A stretch of 64,000 nt of DNA from Hirsutella rhossiliensis (GCF_020360975.1 NW_025408670.1:992001-1056000); one strand, 5' to 3'; shown: positions 10,900-25,041, counted from the stretch's first letter. The notes: generated from the letters alone by a model not told the origin. Translations and numbers: made by a program.

Positions 10900-12990
10900 A
10901 TTTAATTCGTTGCGTAAGTCTTTAGAAGATTAATAGTTCGGATGCCTTAGAGCGAGTAGCGTTATACTATTCCTCTATTTTAGCGTGTTTATAGATTTTG
11001 CATATCTCTAAAAGATATCTCGTTAATAAACCGTAATTATCGCGGTATTTAAGTAGTATGCCGTAATCGGGTTCTAATAATATAACTTAGTCGTTTAGGT
11101 AGCGTTAATCGATTTTCTAGTAGTTTAGTTCTATACTTAGGTAGGGTTTCGAAAGTACTTATCCTTCGAACCTAACCGGGAAGGCGTTATATCGTGCCTT
11201 TATCTAGAAGTATATTATGCAATCTAGGTAGACGTATAATATCTATAAAATATACTTATAGTGCTTATAAGTAAGTAGTGTTTATAGATCGTCTTTAAAT
11301 TCTCCTTATAGTTACTATTCTCGTTATAGAGCTATAAAGGTATCGACTATAGCGATAGCTATAGCGTAGTCTCCTCCGCGTAGTGCCGGTTAATATCGAA
11401 TTAATATAGCTTATTAGTTTTCCGTAAGAATTTAAGGTATTTATTAGGTTCTAATTTTAAGTATTTCTTCGAATTCTTCGAAGTATAGAGCGTGTTCTCT
11501 AATCGTAGTATTTTCCCTTAGTAGCGAGGGTGGTAGTATAAGTTCGTTCTCGTCTTCCGTTTCTCTAGGTATTTCTTATTCTTTAGAGCTTATATCGTCG
11601 ATACTTCGTTATTCCTCCTTAGGTTATTATCCGAGTTTCGTAAGTATAAGGGCTACGTCTATATCTTCTTTATTATATTATTTATAGACTGCCCGTCGTT
11701 ATTGTCGATTTTTATTTCGTATGTCTTCCTAGAATCGTTTGCCGTTCCTCCTAATCTAGTCTTAGGAGACTCCTTTAGGATAGGGGTATTCCGGTTCTAC
11801 GAATTTAACTTATCTCTATATTTTAGGATCCCTTCGTTGTATTATTGTAAGGGTCTTCTTTAGTGGCTTTAGGAACTATCCGGTACCGTTTTTATCGCTT
11901 AAGTATACTATATATTCGTCGTCGTAGTATATAGTCTAACTAAGGAGTTTATGCTTTAGTTCCTATCTATTAGTAGCGTTTAGGTGTTTCTTACCTTCTA
12001 GGGCTAGTGCCTAGTAGGTTTTCTTCTCCTTATAAGGTTGTCTATATTCTTTAGAGTAATGTCCAAGTTTCCTATAGTTAAAACACTTTCCTTTGCTTTT
12101 CTATATTATATCTAGATCTATCCTACCTAGGTTAGTTATATAGGCGTAGGCAATAGGAGTTTCGCGCTTCTTTTTATAGTTAGCGCGTCGGCTAAAGTTA
12201 TTTCCGTAGGAAGGGTTCTAGTTTCCTCTTCCTTATTTCTTTTCTTAGCGTCGCGCGTACTATCTATCGTCGATTTATACTGCTATAGCAATATAGTCCG
12301 AGAGGTTATTAGGTCGATTTTCCTTATAGAGCTCGTCCTTAACTTCTTCTTTAAGCCCGTCGTAGAATCGTAATATAAGAGGTTCGTTGTCCTAATTAAG
12401 CTTTAAGGTAACTTATCGGAACTTCGTAGTATAATCCGATGCTAAGATCCTTTATCGGAGTTCTCGAAGTTTCTATTCGGCTTCTCGTTCCTCGTCGGTT
12501 GTTCCGAATACCTTTATAATAGCTTCTTCGAATCCTTAGAAACTAGTAAAGACTTCGTCTATCTCGTTATCTCGTCGCGCTAGTTAGTTATCGAGAAAGT
12601 CCCTTATAATAGGTCTAAACTAAGCGAGTGCCGTTCTAGATAAATAATTTCCTACGTAGAGTACCTTTTCGACTAGGTCCGAGAGTTTAGTAGGGTAAAA
12701 CCGGTAGTAGGCTTTAAGTTAGGTAAGAAAGTCTCGAAGCGTGCTATAAGTACCGTCGAATAGTCCTAGCTATTTTGGTTTAACTGCTTCTCCGAGGTCC
12801 CTAACTTATCCGTTGCCTCCTCCGTTTCTAAGTAACTATACCTTATATCGAAGGGTAATGATCTCGCGCATTATATCCTAAGGCGATATAGTTGCTCTAG
12901 AGTTAGTTAATCTAGCTTGCTATATAGGCATATTAATAGTTGCGATATTGCTTAGAGTAACGCGGTATTGCACTAAATAAGAGCTTTTAA
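10900..12990 (-). pseudogene. Gypsy copy 1 gag with CCHC knuckle
   Basis: Starting just inside the 5' LTR, the minus strand reads as a gag-like polyprotein. A nucleocapsid zinc knuckle is visible at about 12050-12095: K-G-K-C-F-N-Y-R-K-L-G-H-Y, in which the second Cys has become Tyr. The distance from the knuckle to the protease core (about 1.7 kb) is long for a Gypsy element, so a spacer domain may lie between. Matching sequence occurs in copy 3 (plus strand, knuckle near 19160) and copy 2 (near 63550). Frame breaks are only RIP-type stops as far as I can follow. Confidence 0.65.
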
Positions 12991-12992
12991 CG

Positions 12993-13441
12993 TATAACGA
13001 CCGGTGTTATTCCTAAGGGATAAACCTATCGAGGGGTTTATATTAGCAGATATAATAGGGCGTGGTCTAAGCAATAATAAGTATATTACGTTAGTAATAA
13101 GTCGGAGGTCGTAGACCGTAGACTATAACTAGGTAATTAGAATTAGAGATAAATCGTAATAAAGATCTATATTAAAAGCTAGAGAGCTATCTATCTAAAG
13201 AAGTGAAAGTAGGTGGCTATATATACCCGTAGAGACTATCCTTAGATTATAGGCCTAGCTATAATCCCTAACGTTGGATCGTATAGAGCGTAGTAATCTC
13301 CTTGATCCTAGATCACTTAGATCTCTGCGATCCCCTCGATCCTATATCTATTAGATAGTCGTGCCGACTATTTATCCGTTAGACCGTGTTACGTGCTTAA
13401 CGCGGTCGACCGTTAGCGGCCTAGTAGCCGTGGTCGTAATA
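12993..13441 (-). repeat. 5' LTR of Gypsy copy 1
   Basis: It has the same length (449 bp) and ends as the LTR at 5593-6041 and is followed directly by the target duplication TTTCT at 13442-13446. The promoter and transcription start of the element would have lain here, reading leftwards. Confidence 0.9.
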
Positions 13442-14560
13442 TTTCTTAGGAAAAAAATCCTTAGGTATATACTAATAGAAAAACCTATAGTAGGAAAAAT
13501 CTATAGTTATAATAATTATTTATAGGATATCCTTATATAAGGTAAAACCTATTATTGCTAGGAAAATCTTAATAGATAAAAACCTAGTAAATATTTCTCT
13601 AGGAAACCTAAAAGGAAAAACCTAGTAAGGGAAAGATATAGAAAGCATAAGAAATATCTAAAAACCCCTTTTAATTACTTAGGAACTTATACTAAGGATA
13701 GACCGTCTTTAAATTTATAGAGTAATCTAGGTCTTAATTCCTTTGTAAAAGTTTTAGCTATATTATCTTTTAATTTAATATAAAAAACTCTAATTTCCCC
13801 TTCTCTTATACTAGTTTTAGTATAGTAATAGGCTAATCTTATATACTTAGACCTTTTATAAAATTCCGGATTTTCTACTAATTTAATAGTAGTAGTATTA
13901 TCCGTTAAAATAGGAGGTATAGTATTAGGAATCTTAATAAATAGATCCTTAATAATATATTTAAAAAGTATATTTAAATAAATAGCTTCTTTATTTACCT
14001 GCCTAAGGCTAATATACTTTACTTTATAGGTAGAAAGGGCAACGGCTTTATACTTAGAGTAAGCCTAGCTTATTATATTATTATATATATATAAATAGTA
14101 ACCGGAAAAGGATTTTCCGTCCGTTAAATCCGACGCCTAGCTAGAGTCGGTAAAACCCTTTATATATAGATAAGTAAAGGGGATATTATAATTACATTTA
14201 ATCTTTAGGCTAGGGAATTTATTTAAATATTTCTAAATTATATTTAAAGCCTTAAAATACGTCTAGTCGGGCTTAGCCGCGAATCTAGTATAGGAAATTA
14301 TAGAATATAAGATATCTAGCCTAGTAAATAGGGCTAAGTATAATAGAGATCCTATTTCTTTCTAAAATTATAATATATCTTTCTTAGAAGGTAATTCCTT
14401 TGCTTTTATAAGCTTAAAGCCTACTATAGCGGGTAAATTCGAAGTTCCTAAACCTTCTTTATTAAATTCCTTTAATTTATTTAAGGTATAATCTTCTTAG
14501 GATATATATAGCTCTTTATTTTCTCGGTTTATTATAATATTTAGACCTAATAAGTTTAAT
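13442..14560 (-). pseudogene. Copia RNase H and C-terminal pol remnant
   Basis: Minus-strand translation gives a clear Copia RNase H: GFTDSS followed by a DGKSFSGYLF segment, a Y-K-V-K-Y-I-S-L region (the conserved E-A-E-Y-I with RIP changes), TDN-type residues in L-T-D-N-T-T-T-I-K-L, then NPEFYKRSKYIRLAYYYTK. The tail near 13680-13760 gives a D-N-I-A-K-T-F-T-K-E-L motif, typical of the Copia C terminus. Gypsy copy 1 inserted into its 3' noncoding region. On the right the remnant stops at the start of the LINE 5' region at about 14561, before any recognisable reverse transcriptase. Confidence 0.75.
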
Positions 14561-15090
14561 ATATAGGAATCTTATACTAGCTATCTTAAGTATTATTATA
14601 GTTAGTTAGAATTATATTAGCCCTACTATAAAGTAACCTTAAAAAGTAACTCCTTTATATATACGGGGTATATAGCGTTAATTAGTAGTATAAGCGTTTT
14701 TAGTTAATAGGTAATTATATAATTATCTTTAACCTTATCTTATAACGATATCTTTTTAGGCTCTACCTTATTTTTCTACTATAAGGCTTAGTAGGCTATT
14801 TTTATTAATACTAGCTTTTAGCTAGGCTAGTAGTTAGGTTATTATACTAGCTTTACGCCGTACTTATTAAGTTATTAATATTAGCCCTAGGTTTTTATTT
14901 TCTTAGTTAGGGGGCCTAGACTAAGGTTAAGGGGAGGTCTAAATAAATTTATTACTAGGTTTAAGTAGGCGAGGTCTAGGCTAGCCTACTTATAGTAAGG
15001 CTAGACTACTAGTATATTTATAAGCGCTTTTAAAAGCGCTAATTAGCTAATTAATAAGTAGGTTAATATAGTTTATTAGTTTAACTAAAA
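14561..15090 (+). repeat. LINE 5' region, direct repeat of 36741-37280
   Basis: About 520 bp match 36741-37280 in the same orientation, starting at TAATATATAGGAATCTTA and ending at TAAAAATTAAT. Differences are mostly transitions at former CpA/TpG and some C/T sites. The placement directly before ORF1 suggests the 5' untranslated or promoter region of the LINE, but a solo LTR of another element cannot be excluded. Confidence 0.55.
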
Positions 15091-15177
15091 ATTAATTATA
15101 CCCTTAGCTAGATTTAAACTAACTTTAGTATTATAGCTAGTAGTCCTCCTAAGTATATAACTACTATACTATAAAGG

Positions 15178-15205
15178 TATTATTATTATTATTATTATTA
15201 TTATA
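15178..15205. repeat. ATT trinucleotide microsatellite
   Basis: An uninterrupted run of about nine ATT/TTA units lies between the LINE 5' region and ORF1. It is simple sequence and has no sign of function. Confidence 0.9.
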
Positions 15206-16970
15206 GCGGCTAATAGTAAAGAGTATAGTAAGGGTAGCGGCGGCGTAGGTAGTAAAGTTAATAGCTAAAAAGCTAGGTAGTAGGTAGTATAAAGCAGCGG
15301 TAGGTATAACGAAAGCGGCGGGGGTAGTAAGTAAGGTAGTAAGTAAAGCGAGGGCGCGGTTAATAAAGTTATCGATCTTAGTAAAAAAGTAAAATAAAGT
15401 AAAGGAAGATATATTAAATTATTTAAATAACTAATAAAGGTATAAGTTTACTTATATATAAGTAGTAACGTATAGCTAAGCGCTAAGAGATATATAGTTA
15501 TAGTTATAGTTACTATTATTAATATTAATAATAATATAGTTAGAAAAAACTTCTTATAAAGCTAATATATACTTATAGTAGGTATATATCGTAACTAAAA
15601 TACTAACTAATACTAAGAATTAATTTAGCGGTATTAATTACCTTTAGTAATAATACTATATTAAAGCTAAAGGGTAGGTAGATATAGTAGCGGCCCTTAA
15701 TATACTAAGCTTAATTAAAGTATATAGTATAAAGAGATGCTACTTAAATTTATATACGTTAATAAAGTAAGTTAATAAACCTAAAGTAGCGATATAATAC
15801 CGGCCTAGGCGCTAAGCGACCTTATAGAAAAAGTAGTATATAATAAACTCGCGGGCTTTATCTTAAGTATATAGTTTAGTAGGGTATAGGTAGTAGTTAA
15901 ATAGCTCTCTAAGGTAAAGAGCCGCGCTAGTAGCGCGTTATTAATAGTACTCTATATAGACGAAAGCTTTAAGATAATAATCTAGGAAGTAATTAAGGAG
16001 GTAGTTAAGGAAGAACTCCGCTTAGGCATCGCTCTAAGCTTAGGGGGCTTAAAGCGAACCTAGGCCGCGGTTATAGCTAAGACTAAGGGACCGACCTAAT
16101 ATAAAGCTATAGTAAAATAGGTCCTACCGCGCTATAAACGCGAGATTATTATAGTCTTACTAAGGTACTACTTAAAATCCTAAGCCGCGAACTAAAAGAT
16201 ATAGTTAAAGTAGTAAATATAGCCTTAAAAGCTATAAGCGCTATAATAGCGAGGCGCCTTTAAAGTAAAGATATTATAGTTATATTTAATACCTTAGTAA
16301 TAGCTTATTAAAAGAACTAAGGCTAGGTTAAGGCTATATTTAAACTAGAAGCTATAATTACTTACCGCGTATATATAGTAGTCGCTAAAAACATCTCCTT
16401 AAGGGTAGCGATAGTAAATAAAGAGCGATTACTTTATAAGATTATAAAGGTAAATAAAGTTAAGGTCCTTTAAGCCTAAGCGCTATACCTCTAATCTAAG
16501 ATATCGATAGCGACTACTATACTTATTAAGGTTAGTAGCTTAGAGGAGGCTAATAAGCTCTATAACCTAAGCTTAGTCCTTAAAGTATAAATCTTTTAAT
16601 ATAAACCCTATAATAAGTTAGTCTAACTATAGAGGTACTATAATTACTATAGGTATAGCTATATTACTAAATAATATATATTAATATAACTTTATAGCTA
16701 ATATAAGAGTATAGTATATTATAAAGGAAGGATAAATATAAAGCTAAGAAGGGCGAAATCCCTTATAACTATATCTTATATTAAGAGGACTACTTATTAT
16801 AGACCTAGACTTACCTTATAATAAATAAAGCCTAAGAAAAAGCAAGGGAAAACTACCTATAATAACCTTAATAGTTCGCGAATACCTAGACTTATACTAA
16901 GTAATAGGTACTACCTACTATTAAAACCTAGGGCGTTCTTAAATTAACCGTGGTCTAAAAGTAAGGACTA
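15206..16970 (+). pseudogene. LINE ORF1 (Tad1-type, gag-like)
   Basis: The plus strand is readable over about 1.7 kb as an ORF1 protein with in-frame TAA/TAG stops. Towards the end (about 16580-16830) there is a row of short C-x2-C-x4-H-x4-C-like knuckles in which most Cys codons read Tyr (for example F-x-Y-x-P-Y-N-K-L-V, then YYNYYRYSYI), the pattern expected of RIP on Cys codons TGT and TGC. This matches the nucleic-acid-binding end of Tad1-type ORF1 proteins, which coat the RNA in the retrotransposition particle. The start codon is not visible. Confidence 0.6.
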
Positions 16971-17079
16971 AGTAAACCGCGCTAAGATAAAAGGTCGAGC
17001 TTAAGATACTAGCTAGCTAGTAAAGCTAAGGAGGCCGAGCTAAGTACGAACGATATTTATAGGTATAATAAATAGAGAA

Positions 17080-17789
17080 GCGCTAAGAGATAAAGTGCCT
17101 TTCTTTTTATATAAACGACCCCTTTTACCTTAACCTTACTTTTATATAACTAAAAATACTATTCTAAAATATATAAAAGAGATATAAGCTAGCTTAGTTA
17201 GCGCTTTACTATTAAGCTAGCTTTAACTTAATAGTACTATAGGAAGTAAAAGCTATACTAAGAGGCGGTCCCCTCCTTTTAAAGCGGCGCCTTATAGCTT
17301 AGTCTATAAAAAGGGGAGGTATACGCTATATATATATAAAAGGCTTAAGCTAGGGACTTAGTTACCTTAGTTTAGACTAAACTAAAGTAAGGTAGTTTTT
17401 AAGGATAGTATTAAACTATAAATAATTTACTTAATATTAAAAGCTATAAGGGCTAGAGTATTATAAGACCTAAGTATAAATAAACTAAGGCACCTTATAG
17501 TAATAATAAAGGACTTTAATATCTATTACTTACTTTAAGATAAATATAATAGAACCTTAGATAGTATAATATAACTTATATAAAAAGCAATAAAACTATA
17601 ACTTAAACTTACTACCTTAAGAAAGGAGTATATAAGATTTTTCTATAGCTAAAGGGATAGTACTATTAACTTAGCTTAAGTAACGCTAAAAACTAAGATA
17701 TAGTATACTAAGCCTAACCTAGACCTAACTAGGTTAAACTATATCCCTTAAACTATTATACTATAAGTTAATACTTAGGCCTAGGTACT
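17080..17789 (+). pseudogene. LINE ORF2, endonuclease part
   Basis: The plus strand reads as an endonuclease/exonuclease/phosphatase-fold domain. K-D-F-N-I appears at 17503-17526 (the conserved G-D-F-N motif with Gly changed), a S-T-I-N-L-A region near 17650 corresponds to the S-x-I-D-L motif with Asp to Asn, and an L-N-Y-I-P region near 17740 occupies the S-D-H position. The frame is cut by Gypsy copy 3, whose target duplication GTACT is at 17785-17789, and resumes at 25512. Confidence 0.65.
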
Positions 17790-18259
17790 TATTATAACTA
17801 TAGTTAGTAGGCTATAAGGGAGCTAGCTACGTTTATATAATAAGGCGGCTTAAAATAATAATTAGGATAAGAAGTTACTTAAGCTTAGCTTACCTAAAGT
17901 ATATATAAGCTAAGTAAGCCTTATATAAATAGATTATTACTTAAGAGTATAGCTTATAAGTAAGTTATAGTAAGCTATAAAAAGGATTATAGCTAAATCC
18001 GTAATCTAAGAATAGTCTCTATAAGTATATATAGCTACTTACTTTTACTCCTTTAAATAGATAGCTCTTTAGCTTTTAATATAGATCTTTATTACGATTT
18101 TATCTTTAATTTTAATTACTTAGTTATAGTCTATAGTCTATAACCTCTAACTTATTACTAACGTAATATACTTATTATTACTTAAACCACGCCCTATTAT
18201 ATTTATTAATATAAACCCCTTAATAGGATTATCCCTTAAAAGTAATATTAGTTATTATA
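17790..18259 (+). repeat. 5' LTR of Gypsy copy 3
   Basis: It starts TATTATAACTATAG and ends TAGTTATTATA, the RIP-mutated equivalents of the ends of the copy 1 LTR in reverse complement. It is preceded by GTACT and has the same length as 25042-25511. Confidence 0.9.
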
Positions 18260-18289
18260 TATTAAAAGCTTTTATTTAATATAATACCG

Positions 18290-21200
18290 CGTTACTTTAA
18301 GTAATATTATAACTATTAATATACCTATATAATAAGCTAGATTAACTAACTCTAGAGCTATTATATTGCCTTAGGATATAATACGCGAGATTATTACCCT
18401 TTAATATAAGGTATAGTTACTTAGGAATAAAGGAGGTAATAAATAAGTTAGGACCTTAGAAAAGTAGTTAAACTAAAGTAGCTAGGACTATTCGATAGTA
18501 CTTATAGTACTTTTTAAGACTTTCTTACTTAACTTAAGGCCTACTACTAGTTTTACCTAATAAAACTTTTAAACCTAGTTAAAAAAGTACTTTATATAGG
18601 AAATTATTTATCTAGAATAGTACTTACTTAGTTTAGACCTATTATAAGGGAGTATCTAAATAACTAATTAGTATAATAAAATAGCGAAATAGATAAAGTC
18701 TTTATTAGTTTCTAAGGATTTAAAGAAGCTATTACTAAGGTATTTAAAATAACTAATAAAGAATAAGAAGCTAAATAGAAACTTTAAGAACTTTAATAAA
18801 GGACCTTAGTATTAGACTATACTATTAAATTCTATTAAGTTACCTTAAAACTTAAATAGGATAATAAATCTATTATATTATAATTCTATAATAGACTTAA
18901 AGAAGAAGTTAAAGACGAACTTTATAAGGAAGATCGACTTAATAGCTTCTTAAACTATATTACTATAGTAGTACGAATCGATAATAGATAGTATATACGA
19001 CGCTAAGAAAAGAAATAAGGAAGAGGAAACTAGAACCCTTCTTATAAGAATAACTTTAGCTAATATACTAACTATAAGAAAAAGCGCGAAATATAAATAG
19101 CCTAAGTATATATAATAAATCCTAGATTAATAAATTTAAGTATAATATAAAAAGGTAAAGGAAAGTATTTTAATTATAGGAAACTTAGATATTACTTTTA
19201 GGAATATAGATAACCTTATAAGGAGAAGAAAACCTACTAAGTACTAGCCTTAAAAGGTAAGAAATACTTAAATGCTATTAATAGATAAGAACTAAAGTAT
19301 AAACTCCTTAGTTAGACTATATACTACGATAATAAATATATAGTATACTTAAGTAATAAGAACGGTACTAAATAGTTCTTAAAGCTACTAAAGAAAACCC
19401 TTATAATAATATAATAAAGGGATCCTAAAATATAGAAATAAGTTAAATTTATAGAACTAAAATACCCCTATCTTAAAGGAGTCTCCTAAGACTAAATTAA
19501 GAAGAATAGAAAGTAATTCTAAGAAGATATATAAAATAAAAATTAATAATAATAATAAGTAGTCTATAAATAATATAGTAAAGAAGATATAGATATAGCC
19601 TTTATACTTATAAAACTTAGATAATAACCTAAAAAGGAATAATAAAGTATTAATAATACTAGCTTTAAAGAATAAGAAATACTTAAAATTAGAACTTAAT
19701 AAATACCTTAAATTCTTATAGAAAACTAATAAGCTATATTAATTTAGTATTAACCTGTATTATATAAAGGAAACTACGCTATAGCTATTACTATAGTTAA
19801 TATCTTTATAGCTTTATAATAAGAATAGTAACTATAAGGAGAATTTAAAGATAATCTATAAATACTACTTACTTATAAGTACTATAAGTATATTTTATAG
19901 ATATTATATATCTACTAAGATTATATAATATACTTTTAAATAAAAGTATAATATAACGCTTTCCTAGTTAGGTTTAAAGGATAAGTACTTTTAAAACCTT
20001 ACTTAAGTATAAAACTAAACTACTAGAAAATTAATTAATACTACTTAAATAACTAAGTTATATTATTAGAACCTAATTATAGTATACTACTTAAATACCG
20101 CGATAATTATAGTTTATTAATAAGATATCTTTTAAAGATATATAAAATTTATAAATACGCTAAAATAAAGGAATAGTATAGCGCTACTTACTTTAAGGTA
20201 TCCGAACTATTAATTTTTTAAAGACTTATATAATAAGTTAAATATAATAAAGAAGATTATAACGAATATATATACTTAAAATATAAAGTTTATAAATATA
20301 AAAAAGTATAAGTATAGTATAAACGATATAATAGTATACTAAAAGATTATTGGTAGTATATATAAAGGCTATAAGCTATATTTAACTAAGGAAGAATTAA
20401 TATAGAAATACTATATATAAAATAAAAGATATAAAATAAAAACTTAACCTTTAGTATAAAAATAAGGATAAAATTATAAAGTATAATATATAATTAACTA
20501 TAAAGTAGTATAATATAAATAATATAGCGTTAAGAAATAAGAAATCTTTAATTAGCTATAAGAAATTAGTCTCTTAAGCTTTAATATAATACTATATAAT
20601 AAAAATATAAAGAAATAATATTAATAATAAATTAAAGAAAAATACCTAAATAAAACGAATAAGGACTAAGTAAAAAAAAGGTATACTATCTATAAAAGGG
20701 CTATAGACTAGTATAATATAATAAGATCTAAGGACCTTATATATAGTAATAGTAAGCTATAGTAACTAAATAGTATTAGATATTTAAATCGTAGGATATT
20801 ATATATATATACTTTTAGACTATAGCGTAATAAGTAATTATATTTTACTTAAAGTCGTTAATCGTTACTAACCTATATAAAGATATAAGATAGACCTATA
20901 TAAACCTATAAATATAAAAGGAGAGGCCTTTAACTATAATAACGGAATTATTAATATAGAGATTAATTACTTTAATATTAATATATAGGGCTATAATAAA
21001 TAAGTTAACTTTAATATTATAGATATTAAAGAATATAACTTTATATTAAGGCTTTTATAGCTATAAGAGAGCAACCTACTAATTAACTAAAAAGCTAGCT
21101 AGCTATATTAAAACGAAGATATAAGTTTCTAGGACTAATAGATTTAAAAGAAAGTAAATTTTATAATAATTTAGCTACTAAATAAGATAAAAAGAATAAC

Positions 21201-24200
21201 CGTTTAAGTAAATTATTATAGGCTTTAGTAATATAAATAAAAATAGTAACTAAACTAGTAGATATAATAAAATCCATTAATAAGAAATATATACTAACTA
21301 ATATAGCTATATAACCTAGTATCTAATATAAATAAAATAAAGGATATAGTATAAAGATCTAAAATATTATTACTACTTTAAGGAAAGACCTTAAATAAAT
21401 TAATAAAGAGCCTAAGTTAAGAGAAACTAGCTCTTAAGAGAAAGAATAAAGCCTATAAAATAGAATAAAGAATATCCCTTAAAAATACCGGAAATATAAT
21501 AAACTCTTTAAGGAAGAGCTTAAGATAGGGTTACCTAAGTATAGCTAATAAGACTATAAAATTTATCTTAAGGATAAAATAACGCGGACGTTCTATAAGA
21601 TCTATAACTTAAACGAAAAGTAATTATAAACGCTATATAACTACCTTAACGAGAATCTATAAAAAGGATATATATAAACGTTAATATCTAAAGTAAGCTA
21701 CTTAGTTATATTTATTTTAAAGAACAATAGTAAGCTATAACTAGTTATTAACTATAAACGCTTAAATAATATTATAATAAAAGACCGAATACTATTACCG
21801 CTTATATTAGAACTATAAGATCGACTATATAGTAAAAAATAGTTTATAGCCCTTAACCTTAAAAGCGCTTATAACTTAATATATATATAAAAGAGATATA
21901 AATAGATAATAGCCTTTAAAATAAAGTTTAAACTATTTAAATATCTAGTAATACTATTTAGACTTATAAATATACTAGCTACCTTTTAATAGATAATTAA
22001 TAATATCCTATATAAATACTTAGATATCTTTATAGTAGTATACCTAGATAATATCTTAATATTCTTAGATACCTTAAAAGAATATAAGGAATATATCTAT
22101 AAGGTACTCTATATACTTTAGAATATAAAGTTACTAGTTAAACTAAAGAAAAGTAAGTTCTATATATAGGAAATAAACTTCCTTAGATATATAATCTTAT
22201 TAAGAGAGATATAAATATAATAAGATAAGATTAACTTAGTTAAAGAATAGCTAATACTAAAGAACGTTAAAGATATATAAAGTTTCCTAGGATTTATAAA
22301 TTACTATTAACGATTTATTAAAGAATTTAGAAAAACTATAGTATTACTATATAATTTAATTAAGAAGGAAAAAGAATTTATATAGGACAATAAAGCTAAT
22401 AAAGCTTTTAAATATATTAAGACTATAATTATATAAGAACTAGTCTTAACTACCTTTAATTTAAAATAATAAATTAAACTTAAAACCGATATATTAAACT
22501 TTACTTTAAGAGTATAAATCGGATAAAAAGATAATAAAGAAAGACTATAACTAATTATATTCTACTTAAAGAAGCTATATAGTATAGAATATAATTACCC
22601 TATTTATAATAAAGAATTCCTTATAATTATTTAAGCCTTTAAGGAGTTTTAATACTACCTTCTTAAAAGTAAATATAAAGTTAAGGTTTATATAGATTAT
22701 AAGAATATCTTATATTTTATAACGATATAATAGTTAAACGGATAATAGATTTAATAGGCCGAATATTTATTAAAATTAAGCTATAAAATAATTTATAGAA
22801 AAAGAATAGAAAACGGTCGAGCTAATACCCTTAGTTTAAGAAGTAACTATAATATAAAGGCACTTTTAGTAAAGGGATAGCTCTTAGAAATTAACGAAAA
22901 TAAGAACTACTAGTAATAGTAGCTAAATATAATATTTAAGGTATAACCTAATAACTTAATATACTAAAAAATCTTAAAATAGATAAAAGAATATAAAGTA
23001 CTAAATAAATATAATATAGAATATTTAGAAGTTCTAATATATAAAAATAAAATCTAGATACTACTAGTATTATAAGATAAAGTTATATAAGATATATACA
23101 AATATCTAATATATAAATACTAAGGAATCTAAAGGATAATAAAATAGATTAAATAATAATATAACTTCTTATAGCTTAAGGAAGTAGTATAATAAGTTAT
23201 TAAAGAATAAAAATTTTATATATAAAGTAAAGCTAAACGATATAAGCTATATAAAGAATTATAACTACTATTAGTACTAAAGAAACTATAGGATTTAATA
23301 GCTTTTAACTATATTATAAAGCTATTACTATTAAAAGAACCTATAACTAACGTTATATATAATAGTATATTTATTATTACTAATAGATTAATAAAGTATA
23401 GATACCTTTTACTATATAAAGAAGTAAGTAATATAAAAGAGCTAGTATATATATTCTTATAAATAATTATTAGTAATTATAGACTATTAAATAAAATTAT
23501 CTTTAATAAAAAAAGTATATTTATAGCTAAATTTTAGTAAGCTTTAATAGTATAATTAGGGATAAAATATAAGCTTAGTATAGCTTATTACGTATAAATA
23601 GATAGATAAATAAAACGACTTAATTAAACGCTTAAATAATATTTATAATACTATATTAGCTATAAATAAAACGATTAAGTTAAATAGCTACTAATAATAT
23701 AACTAGCTTATAATAGCTTAGTTATAGAAATAACTAAGGTCTTACTAGTATACGCTAATTATAGATATAACCTAAAAGTATTTAAGGTTACTTAATAAAG
23801 ACTATAAGCAGAATAAGCGATACTATAAGTAAATTAGCTATAAAAATTATATAAAGAAATATAATAAGAACTTTAATTTATTAAAGAACGAATATCTACT
23901 TACTATAATTAGAAAAGATTATAAGGACTAATCTTTTAAGAGGGAGATATAGTCTACCTTATATAATAAAATATTAAAATAAAATAACTAAGTAATAAAT
24001 TAGATTTTAAGAAACTTAGACCGTTTTAGGTTAAGAAAGCTATTTTAAAAGTTAACTATAAACTTTCGTAACTAATAATAATATAGATATACCTAATATT
24101 TTATATCTTATTATTAGAACTAGTACTATAAAATACTAAACTATAAGATAAAATTAAAGTCGATAATAATTAAGAATATAAAGCTAAATAAGTACTAGAT

Positions 24201-24300
24201 ATAAGAAAATAAGGTTAGTAATAAGAATACCTTATTAAGTAAAAGTAATATAAACTAAAAGAAAATACCTAGGAACTACTTAAGTACTTAACCTATTATA
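18290..24300 (+). pseudogene. Gypsy copy 3 gag-pol
   Basis: Visible landmarks in order: a zinc-knuckle remnant G-K-Y-F-N-Y-R-K near 19155-19195 (first and second Cys to Tyr); protease core L-L-D-Y-S-V near 20812-20830; reverse transcriptase V-V-Y-L-D-N at 22035-22052; integrase with F-N-Y-I-I-K near 23305 (first Asp to Asn), I-S-N-Y-R near 23470 (second Asp to Asn) and D-R-*-I-K-R-L-N near 23605 (Glu to Lys). All three integrase catalytic residues are therefore lost. RIP stops are frequent. No product is possible from this copy. Confidence 0.8.
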
Positions 24301-25020
24301 GTTCTTTACTTTAATAGTTCTACTAGTAAAATCTACCCTAAGTATTATAAAATCGCTTAATAAACTAATAGTATTTTAATTAATTATATTAAATCTACCT
24401 ATAAACTAAATATTAACTACTGCTTTAGATTCTTAGTGCTTAGCCTTATTATAGTTATTTAAGGAATAAAGGTCTTAATAGACTATCTTAGCACCTTTTA
24501 TTTTTAGCTAGTACTTTTAATAGTAAAGCCGCGCTAAATAAGCTAAGGCTTTATTTAAGTTAGCTTAAGCTTTTAATATTCGCTCCTTAGTAATTTCTTC
24601 TTCTTTATCTAATCGATCGGACTCTAGATTTATTTAGGATACTAAGAAATATATTAGCTATAAATAATAGGTGAGATAATAAAGTTACCTATAGGAGCTA
24701 ATCGCTACGCTTAACGTATTATAGGAACGACCCTACTATATATATTTAGTATACTTAGAAGATTTCTCTAGTATTTTATAGTAGAAGCCGCGCGATAAAT
24801 AAAAAGAATATAGTATAACGTTAAAACTAAGATAATTAATAGACTTAGCTAAATAAATACGCTTAAGGGTCTTATAAGAACGATCCTTTAATATATAACT
24901 AGAAATATTATTAGTAATATATCCTAAGAGATAGAAAGGATAAACGGGGAATATATATATATATAATAAGGGTATATTTATATATAGCGGCTAAGGTAGT
25001 AGTAGGTCTTATAAATAAGA
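24300..25020 (-). pseudogene. Antisense extra ORF region of Gypsy copy 3
   Basis: By position (between integrase and polypurine tract) this stretch corresponds to the extra antisense ORF of copies 1 and 2, here on the minus strand because the element is inverted. RIP has removed most recognisable codons, and I could not read the cysteine cluster or the Glu-rich segment with confidence. The assignment rests on position and element colinearity. Confidence 0.35.
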
Positions 25021-25041
25021 TTAAAAGGAGGGGAGATATTA

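Larger units (their letters stand above)
5593..13441 (-). mobile_element. Complete RIP-mutated Gypsy retrotransposon, copy 1
   Basis: Two direct 449-bp LTRs (5593-6041 and 12993-13441) bound a 6.95-kb interior, and TTTCT flanks both ends as a target duplication. Pol reads on the minus strand in Gypsy order: gag with zinc knuckle (near 12083), protease (10314-10325), reverse transcriptase (9081-9116), RNase H, then integrase towards 7100. A polypurine tract sits next to the left LTR. Copy 1 is the least RIP-mutated of the three family members here: many TGC and GTG triplets survive, and the integrase Glu codon is intact, but the reverse transcriptase motif is YLDN and stops are abundant. It inserted into a Copia element. 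Confidence 0.93.
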